From: Cladocopium goreaui
Taxonomy: Eukaryota > Sar > Dinophyceae > Suessiales > Symbiodiniaceae
DNA length: 64,000 nucleotides
Direction: 5' to 3'
Assembly: GCA_947184155.2 (NCBI GenBank)
Contig: CAMXCT020002664.1
Coordinates: 1-64,000, forward strand
Position numbers and translations under genes: made by a program. Of the stretch, positions 29,473-40,590 are shown piece after piece (position 1 is the first letter of the stretch; every line of letters starts with the position of its first letter). The notes below the pieces were generated by a model. The model was not told the DNA's origin, made no database searches, and saw only the letters and a program-made list of their open reading frames with translations.

Positions 29473-32050
29473 TAGGCTCGGTCCTTACAATTGCGTAAGC
29501 AATGAAAAGCAGTAATGTACAAGGACACGTGTGGTCCAAAAGCTTTGGCAAATCACGAAACGACAAACAAAACAAAACAACAAAACCACCACAACCAAAA
29601 ACGACCCGCAAATCCCCCAGCCAGATTTGCGTTTCGCCTCAAAGCAAGACAGCGAAGCAACAAAGAACGGGGCAGGGCCCAACAAAAACAAAAACGCATT
29701 CAGATTTGCCTTAGATACAGTGACCTTAGCCACCGTATCAAACTCAAAAACATGCAAACTAATTATCCATTGCGGCAGTGCGTGAAATATAGTACATGAT
29801 CGCCCAGAATGTCTCACCTGAGAACAGATAAGAGAATCCAGTGTTGCAGGCAGACTGATGTGTAGCACGACAGAGGCCGCCTGTATGGACGTCTTGTCAA
29901 TATAGCCACGCCCGCATCGCTGCTGTTCATCCTGCATCGTTCAGCGTACGCAAGTCAGTCTGTTCCAGTCAATATACACCGCCGCAAGGGATTGTGATCT
30001 ATTGCCCCCCCTAGGTGGGGAGGAGAGGACTGACGGCCTGTAAGACATGCCAGATGGTGTGAGCCCTCACAGGAACCGTCATATAGCAAAGGGCCCAAGA
30101 CCCGAATGGGCAGTGGGTAAAAAGGTGGCTGAAAAAGCCTGACCGGCACTATACGGCCATTACAGACAGACGAAGATTCTGACCATAGCATGGGCTCGTG
30201 AGCACAACCAGTATGCTACTGCCGACATTTAAGCAAAAGTTGCATTCGCATTGCAGTCGAACTCGTCCCCCTAAGCTATGAAGGTTGAAATGGTTCGCTG
30301 CGCCAGCACCAGATTCTCTGACAGGAGTCACTAGGCGTCATCGTCCCAGCAAGAGCCTGCGAAGAGGACCAGATGCACCGTATGTTAGCAGTGTATTCCA
30401 GACCAGGCCACTCTCCCACCGAGTGAGCCATCTGCCAAGGCACTACAGAACATCCGCACAACGAACCATGTGGGCAGGCTTTGCTGCACGCGGGCGCACC
30501 GGACTGAACTGCAGGAAGCTCAACTGGACAGCGCCAGTAAAGCTCACTGCAGTGCAGCCTAGTCCATGGCTCTACCGGGAATCTACCGCCCCTCTCGGAA
30601 CAAAGGCAGAAACAAAACAAAGGGAGAAGGGCCCTCCCCAATACGAAGCCGAAGAAGAAGCCACATGAGAAAACTAACCAAATTCAAAATGAATTCAATG
30701 GGAGGAAAAGGGGGGGCGGTGAAAAGCTACCCCACCTCGGACGAATCCTTAGTCACAACCAGATGAGGCCAATGTAGCCGAGGTGAAACGACAGGGCTAT
30801 TATGCAGGGCGGTATCCTCGGTATCCAGGCAAAAGAGGAAACAAACACTACCAACCAACCAACCAACAAGAAACCTGCCATCAAGGGGGGGAAGCAGAAA
30901 GAGGGGGGCGGCCAAAGCACTACACACACCACACCACAAACCACACAGAAGAAGAGAGGAGAGGAGCCAGGAGGCAGCAGAGGACAGAGGGAGAACGTGA
31001 CACACACGCACCAGAAGGGGTACGAACGTGCCTTAGCGGAGTCCAAAAAGGGGCCAAGGATCATACAATGATGAATACCTCAGTGAGGGAGCACACAGCA
31101 CCCCAACAACACAGGAAGCATGGTGTAGAGGGAAAAGATCCCCACACAGGGCCAAAGGCCTTTGTTGCCATGAGACACAATGAAGAGGGGAGACAATGCG
31201 CCACAACACTCCACGCACAGAGGCAAGGCAACCAGGCCGTCGCCGGAAGCAACGATACCCAGAGGGAGGGACCAGTAAAACCTGGGCCAAGGCGCCAAAG
31301 AGGACCATCCGAGGGGGAGGGGGGGCCACGTCAGGCAGGGAACAAATAAACAAAAACAGACCCAGAATACAAGGCACCAACACCTAAGGTAGCTCAGCTA
31401 AGGGCAAAAACTAGGGAGCAATAAACGAATTCAAATACCTTAACTAGTGGGAAGGGTGGGAGAGTGGTTGTCTCGTCAATACTAAGTCTGGGAATAATAA
31501 CATCAATTTCGTCACCCATCTATGATTGTCAGGCAAAGGCTGCGAGAGCACGCGCCAGTGCAATAGGCTTCATGGTGGAAGAGACCTTAGTATAATCTAA
31601 GCTCTCGACTGGACAGCACATTGAAAACACCAGTGCAAAGGTAACCCATACTGCCCGATCTGTTACACCTGAGCTGGCACTCACACCAACTACAAATGAG
31701 TGTGGCTACCAACTGTTTGAGTGGTCTGAATAGGTAGGGGCCTGGCATGCTCAGCACGATGAACCTGACAATTATAAATGAGGAAGAGCTGAGTCCCCTG
31801 CTGCCTACCGGTGCACCTGTCACGTCTTTGGACAGACACCCCGGTATGGACAGTAACCTTAAGTGGAAATGACGAAAGACCAAATAGAAAAGTAAGCCAA
31901 CTCCCACCAACATTGTTGATGAAGCAAAAGCCACATATTGCGTGAGGGACACCGCGGAGTGAAACAGAAAAGTGGGGAAAAGAAGAGGAGAGAAGGGATG
32001 GACACAAAAAGGGTATAAGTGATGCAAACTGGGGTGAGCAAGGGATCATG
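29473..32050 (-). other. Long pyrimidine-rich spacer between X2 and the 116-aa ORF
   Basis: About 2.6 kb with no convincing gene. The gene strand is C/T-rich, with G runs on the plus strand. The region is preserved as an inverted copy at 44163-46747 with closely similar sequence in several blocks (for example 29455-29560, 30460-30640 and 31190-31340), even though no ORF is consistently kept. One frame around 30460-30640 is open in both copies (PVEPWTRLHCSELYWRCPV), but I treat it as unproven. It carries one conserved hairpin at 31817-31835. Confidence 0.6.
31817..31835 (-). promoter_or_regulatory. Conserved hairpin downstream of X2
   Basis: Gene strand CTGTCCAAAGACGTGACAG: a perfect CTGTC/GACAG stem around CAAAGACGT. 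Its partner in the inverted copy (44368-44386) reads CTGTCCAAGGACGTGACAG, so the stem is kept while a loop base differs. Confidence 0.65.
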
Positions 32051-33253
32051 TCATACCTCTCGTGAATAATGCTTTTTATCTGATGTAATGGTGTCGTTCC
32101 ATTCGTTGGTGAGCCCAAACGAAACTGGGTTCATTCTTTGTTGATCAATAGCACGCTGCAGGAGCGCTCGGATCGCCCTTTGATGTTCGTCCAGGTCTGT
32201 CGGAGGAACCCTCCTGCGGACTTTCCTGTCTGGGAAGTTTCGTTCCCGCAGGTTGGTTTGCAAGGCATGTCCCGCTACATAAACTGCAGGTTGCTGGAAC
32301 AAGACGCGCTCTGCAAATCTGTGGAGATGCACTGTCCACTCAGCAAACATATGGCTGTGCGACAGTTGATTCCTGAGTCGCGCTTCCGTTTGATGGAGGC
32401 TCCCATTGGTATGCCACAATCGCAAAAGACTGTAGTTGGAAGGCCAATCAAGTGGGCACAGTGTGGCTGTTTCCTTCCACTTCTCGGGTGTGAGCCCAGT
32501 TTGAGAGGGAATGATAATTTCCAGAGTAGTGCGATTCGGTCCCAGTGGTTGGAGACCTCGCATCATGTACGGTTCAACGAGCCCTGCTGTATATCCATGG
32601 ATGAGCTCCTGGAAACATCCAGCCATTTGAAAGTCTTCATCCAAACCAAGGCGAAAACCAGGCATGTTTTTGGCAGCAAATTTAACTGCCTGGAGCAACT
32701 GCTTTGCTCCCTCCACCGGAGTCTCGTCGCAGGAACGTTTCGGACACGCGATGTTAATTGCTTGTGGTTTCTGCGCATTCTCAGGAGCATTCTCAGGAGC
32801 ATTCTCGAGAAGTTTGGGAGCAATTTTGCTGGCCCAGCTGGCCGGGAACCATGCCAGTAGGGCAGAGGCACCACTCGTAAGGTCCACTAGCCCATTCAGG
32901 CGTCGATGCGGTCGATCTGTGACCAGGACTTTAACTGGGCCACTCGGCGCTCGACTCCGGTTCACCTCAGAGCTCTCTCGGGCCGAGCCAATGAGTTCAG
33001 ACAGGATGGGCCGAAACCAGTACGTGGCATACAGCAAACATTCAGTTTCTGGAGTCACCGTGGAATCAGCCAATCTCATCAGCGAGCTCAACGCCTGGGC
33101 GAGCTTCTCTGCCAAGCGAATTGTGAGAGCCCTTGCCGCCTGCAGGAGGACATCCTCCACCCTGGCAATTTGCCCGCGTAGCCAAAGTTCACAGGCCACA
33201 CTCAGCAAGATGCGCGCAAACTTTTCTTGGATGGCAGTCAACGACAACGTCAA
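32051..33253 (-). CDS. X2: unrecognised 400-aa cluster protein
   Basis: The frame opens with a TTG at 33253. An acidic frame directly upstream (33250-33507; SSDEEAASTDDESDPEDP) probably supplies the N terminus through a one-base frame change. The first half is helical (QEKFARILLSVACELWLRGQ). A spacer with repeated ENAP follows, then a segment conserved with X3: CPKRSCDETPVEGAKQLLQA, FQELIHGYTAGLVEPYMMRG, WKETATLCPLDWPSNYSLLR, FAEWTVHLHRFAERVLFQQP, NPVSFGLTN. No known catalytic motif is visible. Located right after the helicase remnant in the same orientation. Function unknown. Confidence 0.65.
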   Translation of the reverse strand: MTLSLTAIQEKFARILLSVACELWLRGQIARVEDVLLQAARALTIRLAEKLAQALSSLMRLADSTVTPETECLLYATYWFRPILSELIGSARESSEVNRSRAPSGPVKVLVTDRPHRRLNGLVDLTSGASALLAWFPASWASKIAPKLLENAPENAPENAQKPQAINIACPKRSCDETPVEGAKQLLQAVKFAAKNMPGFRLGLDEDFQMAGCFQELIHGYTAGLVEPYMMRGLQPLGPNRTTLEIIIPSQTGLTPEKWKETATLCPLDWPSNYSLLRLWHTNGSLHQTEARLRNQLSHSHMFAEWTVHLHRFAERVLFQQPAVYVAGHALQTNLRERNFPDRKVRRRVPPTDLDEHQRAIRALLQRAIDQQRMNPVSFGLTNEWNDTITSDKKHYSREV

Positions 33254-33785
33254 TCTTGCCTGTAGCCATAACGGTGAATTAGGATTGCTAGCTTGTCAGC
33301 TGCACTCGCGATCTCATCTTCAGAGGGATCTTCCGCTGCATCAGGTATGGGTGGACACCATGCAACTGTAGGGTCTTCTGGATCACTCTCGTCATCGGTA
33401 GAGGCTGCTTCCTCATCCGAGGAGGGGTCATTCACTGTGTCTCCTGCACCCTCGGGGCTTGCGAGTTTCATAGACCATGGATCAATCTGGCGATCCAATG
33501 TGTCCAAGAGGTCCGGTTGCAGCCGATGGGCATCGAAATAATGAATACCCGGTATTGCGACGAGTTGCCGATCCTATATACCCACGTGAAAGAAGACCTT
33601 GTGGCCTCGATGTCGATGAACAAGTGCTGGGGACCCATTATAGGCTGCACACAGCCAGAGAGGAGATCTGTAACCATCAGCAGCATAACCATAAGCAGCA
33701 TAACCATACAAGTATTCACGATCGATCGAGCAGGCTGGTCGTCAGCACATGGTCACGTGTGCGAGACTCTAGCGCTGCAAGGACA

Positions 33786-36115
33786 TCAGGCGGAAGACGT
33801 AACTTGTCTCTGCATGCCACAACCAACCGATGTCGTCGCCACGCTCGCATGCCATTGATGGACACAATCATGGCAATAGCAAGAGGGGGTTTGTCTTGGG
33901 AAATAAAAGGTGCCCCTAATCCCCATTCCATTATAGCAATTTTTGTCGCTGGGGTAGGTTGTAGGGCCATGGTACTGGATGTCTCGGTCTTTCAGTGTGA
34001 AGTATCCATAATGGTACACTTCCAGTGTCTGGGCCATGCCAATCATGCCTGCCATATCAAGAGGCAAGACAATATAGGCATGTTCAATGGCTCTTGTGAG
34101 CGCTACAGTTGCTCTCCCATAGCAGTCTTCACGCTCGTCTGCTGTTGCATCTCTGCGTCCTCCACTGAGAAACCCACAGCCTGTTTGAACAATGACCGCA
34201 ATGCGTGCTGTTGCCCCCACCGCAGAGGAAGTGGTGGAAACTCTCAGCCCACCATACCACGTAGACTGGAAGCCATGTTGGAGTAGCAAGTTGTGCACCG
34301 CAGTACGATTACACAAGACAAGCAGCTGCGAGGTCGCTCCCTGTTGCAAGTTGCGATAATAAATTCTTCAGATAGGTGCAGAAAGCAACGACGTCCTCAA
34401 CAGCAGCTCTTAAATCTTTAGGTGCATTCCACAGTACTGTCCGGAAACCTCCTTGTGTCACAGTGGACTCATGTGGCACGAAGTGTCCAATGTAGATGTG
34501 ATTGGGCTCGTGGAGGACTAACTCAGGATAGCGAACTGCAACGATAGCTTGGTAAGTCAGCATTAAGACCCGTGAGCTGTTAGGGAGAATGATACCCACC
34601 GGTGAGGACCACATAGCCCGGCTGCTTCAAGGGTTGTGGTACACTCAGGTACTCCAAACTCCTCTGGTGCTGTGGCAATCAGCAGGACTGCTAGAGCTGC
34701 TGCAATTAGGCTGCTGTGTGCATCCAGCTGGCACGAGATTCGGCGGTGAAACATCCGCTCTAGGGCGACAGGCAGCTCGTAGTCTTGCAGAGTGGATGTC
34801 CATGGGCCACTATGCGGCTTGTTTGCAAGTCTCAGCAGACTAAAGAGATCTGACTCCGGATCTTGGCTCGCATCAGGCCAAAGCTGAGCGACAAGTGCTG
34901 CCATTCGTGCCGGTGGAAGATAGTCTCCTGGCCTATCAAGCGCTCTGAGCCCTAACGGCCGTTGCAACAGTTTGCGTCGATTGGCAGCCGCTACTCGGCC
35001 TTTTGACAGCCCTCCTGGAGTTTGCCTGTGATCGCCAATGAAGACAGTGAGAGTTGGTTGTTGAATGGCAGCGAGAGCTGCGATCTTATGGTAGTTGCCA
35101 TACTGTTGGCTTTCGTCCATGAAAGCAGCCAGGTGCGAGAGATCCAATGGCCAAAAGTGGAATAGCGCATCGCCATTTCAGCCGTGGCTGAGCCACCTGT
35201 TGCAATGAGCACATTCTTGTACGCGATGATTTTATTAGGGTCACTGCACCGGACGTCAATTTTAGAGGCATACGCTTCTCCTTTACCTTCCTCCATGCGA
35301 CCAATTAGCCTACCGAAGCTCCTGATTGTGGGGGGCGCGAGATCACTTAATTGATCCGCAAGTGCTTTGGCAGCTACATTTTCTTTCGTATAGACGATCG
35401 CAACAAAGTCCTTGAGTTCACAGCTCAGTGCAATGAGCAAGACCGCAAGGGACCGCGTTTTGCCAGCACCAAAGACCCCTGCAATACATAAGTCAGATCT
35501 GCCTGTCAGAATAGCCAGCAACAGTGCAATTGAGACCGTTAAGACATGTCCATCACCGTGGGCTGCTAGAGGCAGGAGGTACTCACGGTAATAACTGTCA
35601 TGGGCCCCATCCATCGAGATCGTGGCTGGTGTCAGGAAGCGGCTCAAGATTCTGACTAGTGCATCGGTCAGCTTCGTTTTGCGCTCGCTGGCCATGCGGC
35701 GAACAGGTATATGCGGCTGTACGATGCCCATGGCCAATGGTAGGCGCGACTGGTTGGCTTGTGCAAACACTAAGAGTTCATGGCGGCTGCGTGTGTCACC
35801 CAGGAAGGCTAGCTCTTCCCACACTACGGCCATAGACACGTGTTCTTCAATGGGTTTCGGCCAGTCCTGTGCAGGATCAAAGTAACTCATTGTTTTGAGA
35901 TACTGGTCCAAAAGTCGTCCACAAAACGTCCGAGCAATGGGTAGTGAGACGAGTACAAGCTCTAGCAACTTCGGGGCAATGCGTTTGATTGCTCGCTGAG
36001 CAGGATTCTTGCTGGTTCCGCTGTGCATCACCTTTTCATGTACCAGTAGTATAACACACCGCTGCTGAGTGTCTGGCAACTGGAGTACCCCTAGTAGCGC
36101 TCTGCCCGCCATCAC
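33786..36115 (-). pseudogene. UPF1-like superfamily 1 helicase, frame-disrupted
   Basis: Helicase motifs appear in correct order but in three frames. 34991-36115: Walker A, AGVFGAGKTRSLAVLL (residues about 213-220), then IVYTKENVAAKALADQL (motif Ia region). 34563-35147: Walker B as FMDESQQYGN and motif III as VFIGDHRQTPGG. 34309-34614: linking segment. 33786-34349: motif V/VI region, GCGFLSGGRRD and RATVALTRAIEHAYIVLP. DESQQ, GDxRQ and VALTRA are characteristic of UPF1/ZNFX1-type SF1 helicases, which unwind RNA or DNA with ATP. The junctions look like single-base indels rather than introns; for example the frame changes near 35150 immediately before the Walker B strand. The gene starts 17 bases after B2 ends. 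Confidence 0.85.
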
Positions 36116-36132
36116 GTTGGCTTCCAGGTTGC

Positions 36133-38586
36133 CTAGATTCCCAGCTTCACAGAGATCACGTGTTCCGAAGGTGCACTAAAGAGTAGGAGAGGGGCACCTT
36201 CAGTATGTAGGTGAATGACATGAAAACCAGCATACGCCTCATATTGGTAGGTGACCTGCAACCGCGTTCCAGTTTGTCCTCGCTTCTTCTGCTGAGCTAG
36301 TTCTACACTGACCCAGGGCTGAAGGTGTTGGAGCTGCCGTCCCGCATGATAGGCGTCTAGTTGCGGAAGCACCATGTCCAGTAGGAAGATGAGGGTTCTT
36401 AATGAAAAACCACGCAGGAATTCCGCCAGTAAGTTGCGAACCAGCAACCCTCCCTCATCGTGGGATCCTCCTGGTGTGGGAATCATCGCAATCAGAGCTG
36501 CTTGTAGTTCAGCTTCCGTATCAGGCTGACCATCCCGAATGTCCCGGCCGACAATGGGTACTGTTTGTAGTTCAGTGTTCCCTTCTCCAGCTGCTACTAA
36601 CAGAGTGCTTAGAGTCGTCTTGAGGTGCACAGGAAAGTCAAAGCTAACCCATGAGAGTACTCGCAGCAATCCTTCACACCGTACCCCGTGTGGAATGACC
36701 TGAGGGGTGGTGATTTGTAATCTCTGAACTTCATGGACCCCTTCATCAAGGTCAATGAAGAGCAGGTGGCCATATGAGTGTTTGGCACGCCCACTCCATG
36801 TGGGGTGCCCTTCTATAAGAACCACCTGATAGTTGAATTCTGTCAGAGAGTCAGGTTTCCACACACATAGCCGGTCTTCCAGGCAGTGCACCAGAGTGAC
36901 TCTGCGTTCGCCAGTGGCAAGTCGCATCATCTCCGGCGGCGTCGCAATCGCAGCAACTTTAGTGAGGCCTGGGAATGCAGCGAAATCACTCAGGATCTCG
37001 TGAACTGCAAGGCCCGTGTAGGACCCTGCCGAGAATCCATAAATGTTGATGTCCCTGACACCTCCTGTATCCGCTGTAGTGACTAAGTGAGGAAAACATG
37101 ACTTCAGGAAAAGATGTTTACCTTGCGGATGGTAACAACGAAAGATCTGCATGATTGCTGTTGACCAGGTCGGGTGTGGTGGTCTGGCATGGGCTGGCCG
37201 GATATGCGCGGCCTCAATGAGACGAATCGCTCTCGTGAGCAACAGTTGGTGATCGGAGAAATGTTCAGGGAGGAAGTCTCGCCAAGCTGTCCATCCTTCT
37301 GCAGTGGAGAGTAGCTGGTAGATCGCATATTCGTGCACTGTTTTGGTGAGGCCCAATTGGGTGACATGTGCTTCCCAATTATCTGTCATAGCGAGCGATG
37401 GGCCATACACCTTTGTTTGTGCCTGATTTTGTAGGAAAATATCATAGTCGCGTTCGCCACTGAGTAGGCCACCTCCTAATCCACTGCAGTGCACTTCAAG
37501 GGGTCGGTCTTGCATTGGGGCGTCATCTTGCCAGACTTCTGAAAGGGAAAAGACCCAGGATGCCCACTCGTCAGAGCCCTTGAGTGCTGTGGGCAGCGCA
37601 GCAGCAGGTGTTCTTCCAATGTAGTTTTGTTTGGACAATTCTCCAACATCTATGGTCTGCTCATTGACAGTGACGTCCCACTTAGCCATCTCTCTGAAAG
37701 GTAACGGAAGACCAAACTTCAGGGGAGCTGCTTGCTGCAGCGATGTACATGAGGGTTCCGGTTGTTCCTTTCGTTGCCACAGTCCACACAGCAAAATTAG
37801 TTGAGCTTGGGAAAGTGGAGGAGGAGGCACTTTGGCATGCAGTCGCAGACCAACCACTGGAAGGAAATTGTGATGTAGCCATTGAGGCTTCCATTCTTGT
37901 GTACCAAATAAAGCTGCAGCCAAAGGCAACCAGCCATATTGGGCGAGGTCAGCGAGACTGCCAGGCATTCTTTTCTTGGCATTGGTGCCAAACCCATGCA
38001 GAATAACAGGCCGCATGTAATGTGGCTCGATTTCCATGGCCTGGTACATCTTGTCTCCTGGTAGCACTCGTACACTGACCTCACCTGGCAGCAGGCTAAG
38101 GGTCGGAAGGGCACCCTGCTCGTAGGCAGGCCGAGCCCATTTATGGAAGTTTGGTTGTCTGCCTTGGTATCCATCAAGGATCTTCCGTAAATGGCCATGG
38201 CGCGGCCAGACTCCAGAGGCTGGGACAGGAAAAGTGACTAATCCAGACCACTGGCCTAACACACTCCACGCATGGCACCAATCTGCAGTAACACGAGTGG
38301 ACGTGCCAAGCAGAGGAGAGCCAAGTAATCCACTAGCTACTGCCTGCTCAACATCTGCAGGTGGATACGTGGTAGCAAGGTAGGCTTCAACATGCCCGTG
38401 GTAAGCACGAGTAATGACGTGGGCTATTTCATCAGGATCCGTGTCCGAGTCCTCCAAGGCAGTGACAGGTACAGGGCTCTCATGACCCGAAGCTAATACA
38501 ATGACCAGACCCGCATTGATTTCAGTGAATGCCTCACTCACAAGGATGACTCCTTTGGGCCTGCACGCACTGGCAGTTTCATCCAC
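36133..38586 (-). CDS. B2: second part of protein A, hydrolase-like domain
   Basis: 817-residue frame that continues A2 after a one-base frame change (about 38590-38670); A1 reads across the same point without a break, so A2 and B2 are one gene. Residues 10-290 match A1, including PVILHGFG (HGFG at 197-200), a candidate partner of the DSD motif in A2. A second domain follows. INIYGFSAGSYTG (Ser at about 519) is a GxSxG nucleophile elbow, VHCLEDRLCVW (Asp about 571) and KHSYGHLLF (His about 607) are spaced like the acid and base of an alpha/beta-hydrolase triad. The hydrolase half is present only in this copy. Substrate unknown. Confidence 0.75.
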   Translation of the reverse strand: MDETASACRPKGVILVSEAFTEINAGLVIVLASGHESPVPVTALEDSDTDPDEIAHVITRAYHGHVEAYLATTYPPADVEQAVASGLLGSPLLGTSTRVTADWCHAWSVLGQWSGLVTFPVPASGVWPRHGHLRKILDGYQGRQPNFHKWARPAYEQGALPTLSLLPGEVSVRVLPGDKMYQAMEIEPHYMRPVILHGFGTNAKKRMPGSLADLAQYGWLPLAAALFGTQEWKPQWLHHNFLPVVGLRLHAKVPPPPLSQAQLILLCGLWQRKEQPEPSCTSLQQAAPLKFGLPLPFREMAKWDVTVNEQTIDVGELSKQNYIGRTPAAALPTALKGSDEWASWVFSLSEVWQDDAPMQDRPLEVHCSGLGGGLLSGERDYDIFLQNQAQTKVYGPSLAMTDNWEAHVTQLGLTKTVHEYAIYQLLSTAEGWTAWRDFLPEHFSDHQLLLTRAIRLIEAAHIRPAHARPPHPTWSTAIMQIFRCYHPQGKHLFLKSCFPHLVTTADTGGVRDINIYGFSAGSYTGLAVHEILSDFAAFPGLTKVAAIATPPEMMRLATGERRVTLVHCLEDRLCVWKPDSLTEFNYQVVLIEGHPTWSGRAKHSYGHLLFIDLDEGVHEVQRLQITTPQVIPHGVRCEGLLRVLSWVSFDFPVHLKTTLSTLLVAAGEGNTELQTVPIVGRDIRDGQPDTEAELQAALIAMIPTPGGSHDEGGLLVRNLLAEFLRGFSLRTLIFLLDMVLPQLDAYHAGRQLQHLQPWVSVELAQQKKRGQTGTRLQVTYQYEAYAGFHVIHLHTEGAPLLLFSAPSEHVISVKLGI

Positions 38587-39545
38587 GTCTGATTTGTCCT
38601 TCCGGGTAGGTTTGGTTGACCCAGCCGGGGAAGAGTCATAGACGTCGCCCGCCGAGACATGCGGGGACTCGGGTCTGGCGAATCACCATAGTCAACCTCG
38701 TCTGCCAAATTGGCACCATAGGTGAGGGGAGGGGCTCGTGGTGGGTCAGCTTTTCGGACAGCAAGATTGTCCGCACTGTGCGATCTAGATAGCTTCGATG
38801 GTGGACCAGGCTGCTGCATGTCCCTTCCCGTGTCAACAGAGCGCGCACGTTTGTGCGATGACGCAATGGGGCTTGACAGTTTGCTCTTTGCAACTTTGCT
38901 TGATGTAGCTGGTCGGGTTGGGTCAGTGCTCGCAAGCCAAAGTTCTCGTATCTCAAAGAGGGTCACTGGCACACAATCGCTGTCAATCAGTGCAAAATTG
39001 ATGGTCGGAAAGAGGAACACACAAGCATCAAGGATGAACGTTCCTGCCCATGTTGGGTGTACCTTATGAAGACCAGTGTCAGCTGAGATGTGAACAAAGA
39101 CAACTGTGGTGAGTTCTCCATATGGGCCAACATAGCGTAACCGTTCTTTCCACCAGGCAGCGACCATTGGCCAATGGCTGAGTCCATGCACGGATTTGAC
39201 CTCGTCCGATTGCAAATCACGATTGTCCGTCACCAAATACACGGTGTGGTAAGGCAAGAAAGCAGAGCTTTGACTAACCAGCCATCGGTACAACTTGTGC
39301 CAGTCAGGTCCAGGTGGAGTTTCAATCCCGTTTACCATTGCAATTTCGTAGTCATGCCGGTCAGGTTCAGCTGTCTTCTTATGGGGGTCTCCAAATCGCC
39401 AGTGCTGTTCGATGGATACATTCAGCCCGTACTCAGTCGAAATGCTCTTGTGCTGTTCGAGTGCGTAAAGCAGATCCAAGAAGCTAATTGCAGGGTTCTT
39501 TGCGTACCAGGACTTCACAACTTGTTCCCTGGAAAGCAGAGACAT
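38538..39545 (-). CDS. A2: first part of protein A, glycosyltransferase-like
   Basis: Start set at the ATG at 39545 (MSLLSREQVVKSWYAKNP), which aligns with the start of A1 (MDLLTRQQAQDHWFEANP); the frame is open further upstream to 39650 through the leader hairpin. Shared blocks are EYGLNVSIEQHWRFGDPHKK, HTVYLVTDNRDL, GLSHWPMVAAWWKERL, SADTGLHKVHPTWAGT and NFALIDSDCVPVTLFEIREL. The DSD motif at the end of a hydrophobic strand is typical of GT-A glycosyltransferases that bind a sugar nucleotide through a metal; this is a motif-level inference. The last ~40 residues of the frame are out of register, with the true continuation in B2. Confidence 0.7.
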   Translation of the reverse strand: MSLLSREQVVKSWYAKNPAISFLDLLYALEQHKSISTEYGLNVSIEQHWRFGDPHKKTAEPDRHDYEIAMVNGIETPPGPDWHKLYRWLVSQSSAFLPYHTVYLVTDNRDLQSDEVKSVHGLSHWPMVAAWWKERLRYVGPYGELTTVVFVHISADTGLHKVHPTWAGTFILDACVFLFPTINFALIDSDCVPVTLFEIRELWLASTDPTRPATSSKVAKSKLSSPIASSHKRARSVDTGRDMQQPGPPSKLSRSHSADNLAVRKADPPRAPPLTYGANLADEVDYGDSPDPSPRMSRRATSMTLPRLGQPNLPGRTNQTWMKLPVRAGPKESSL

Positions 39546-39622
39546 CTCACTGTTCAGTTCCTGTGTAGCTGATTTGGGTGTAAAGGTTATAAAGGGGGAG
39601 AAATGAGGGGGTGTTGAGAATC

Positions 39623-40122
39623 CTGACACGTCTCTGGTCAGAAGACTCAAGCACTCTTGTCAGTACCGAACCACAAAGTCGAAGTTAGTAACGAAGGAAC
39701 CCCTAAACCAAGACCAACAAAACAGAAAGCGACCAGAACAAACCCAAAACAAAAGGGGGGGAGGGAGGAAGTGTTGAAAAACCTGACACGTCTTTGGCCA
39801 GGCAGTTCAAGCACCTTAACAGGAAACAAGAGGAAACAAGCACAAAACAAGAACAAAAGACAACACAGCACAAATGAAGCGGCGCCCAAGGCGGTGAGGG
39901 AGTTAAGTGCAATGGGGGGGAAAAAGCGGGACGAGAAAAGCTGGAAGCCCTGACAGTCTTCAGTCAGAAAATCCAGGCACAAGAGAAAAGAGGAATCAGA
40001 AAGGGAAAAGGAGGGAGCAGAGCACAAGGACGAGTCAAAGAACAAAAGAGAGGAAGAGAGAGCAAATCAAAAAGAGGGGGGGTGGAGAGAGGTGCTGGTA
40101 GCCCTGGCACGTCTTGAGCCAG
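39623..40122 (-). promoter_or_regulatory. Four conserved hairpins in the leader of A2
   Basis: Copies at 39623-39641, 39782-39802, 39950-39967 and 40104-40122, spaced about 155-168 bases. Gene-strand stems: CTGAC/GTCAG, CCTGGC/GTCAGG (with a G-T pair), CTGAC/GTCAG and CTGGC/GCCAG. The loop keeps AGAC in all four. Each is followed by a C/T-rich tract with a run of C. The last hairpin ends about 78 bases upstream of the A2 ATG. The spacing suggests a tandem unit of about 160 bases. Confidence 0.78.
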
Positions 40123-40590
40123 AAAAACCAGAAGCCAAAGGGAAAGGAGAAAGAGGAGTCGGGTAAGAGGAAATTACGCAACAAGGGGCAATATCGTGGA
40201 GTAAGGTCCCAGCACACGACCGATCAAGGTGTAATCTGTAGTATAGACGAAACAAGCCTGTAAGTAATACCCTTAGCCCAATTGCCGGAGAGGTTTGTTA
40301 TATCTATCCCTTACCGGGATAAGGAGGCACTATATCTAACCCCTTTCTTAAACTCAGCTGAAGCAGCAGGTCTATCTACTGCTGTGCATTTGAGCCAATA
40401 GGGTCGCAGGGAGTGGTAACTACATGTAACAGCGCACACGATACTTGTGTAGTTAAGGACATCATTGTTCAAAGGAGATGTGACTGATGTGTACTGCTCT
40501 TTCTTTTTTCCGGTATCACAAGCAGGCCCGGAGTCAGCCTTTACCTAGTGCCAGCCTCTCACTGGGAAAGTGTCCGTCTGGAGCGCAAGC
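40123..40590. other. Spacer between ANK2 and the A2 leader
   Basis: About 470 bases without a supported gene or further hairpin copy. Confidence 0.5.

Noticed and set aside
30783-31383. Long plus-strand ORFs rich in Gly/Arg/Thr
   Set aside because: They run through the purine-rich strand of the spacer, are not kept in the inverted copy and have no domain.
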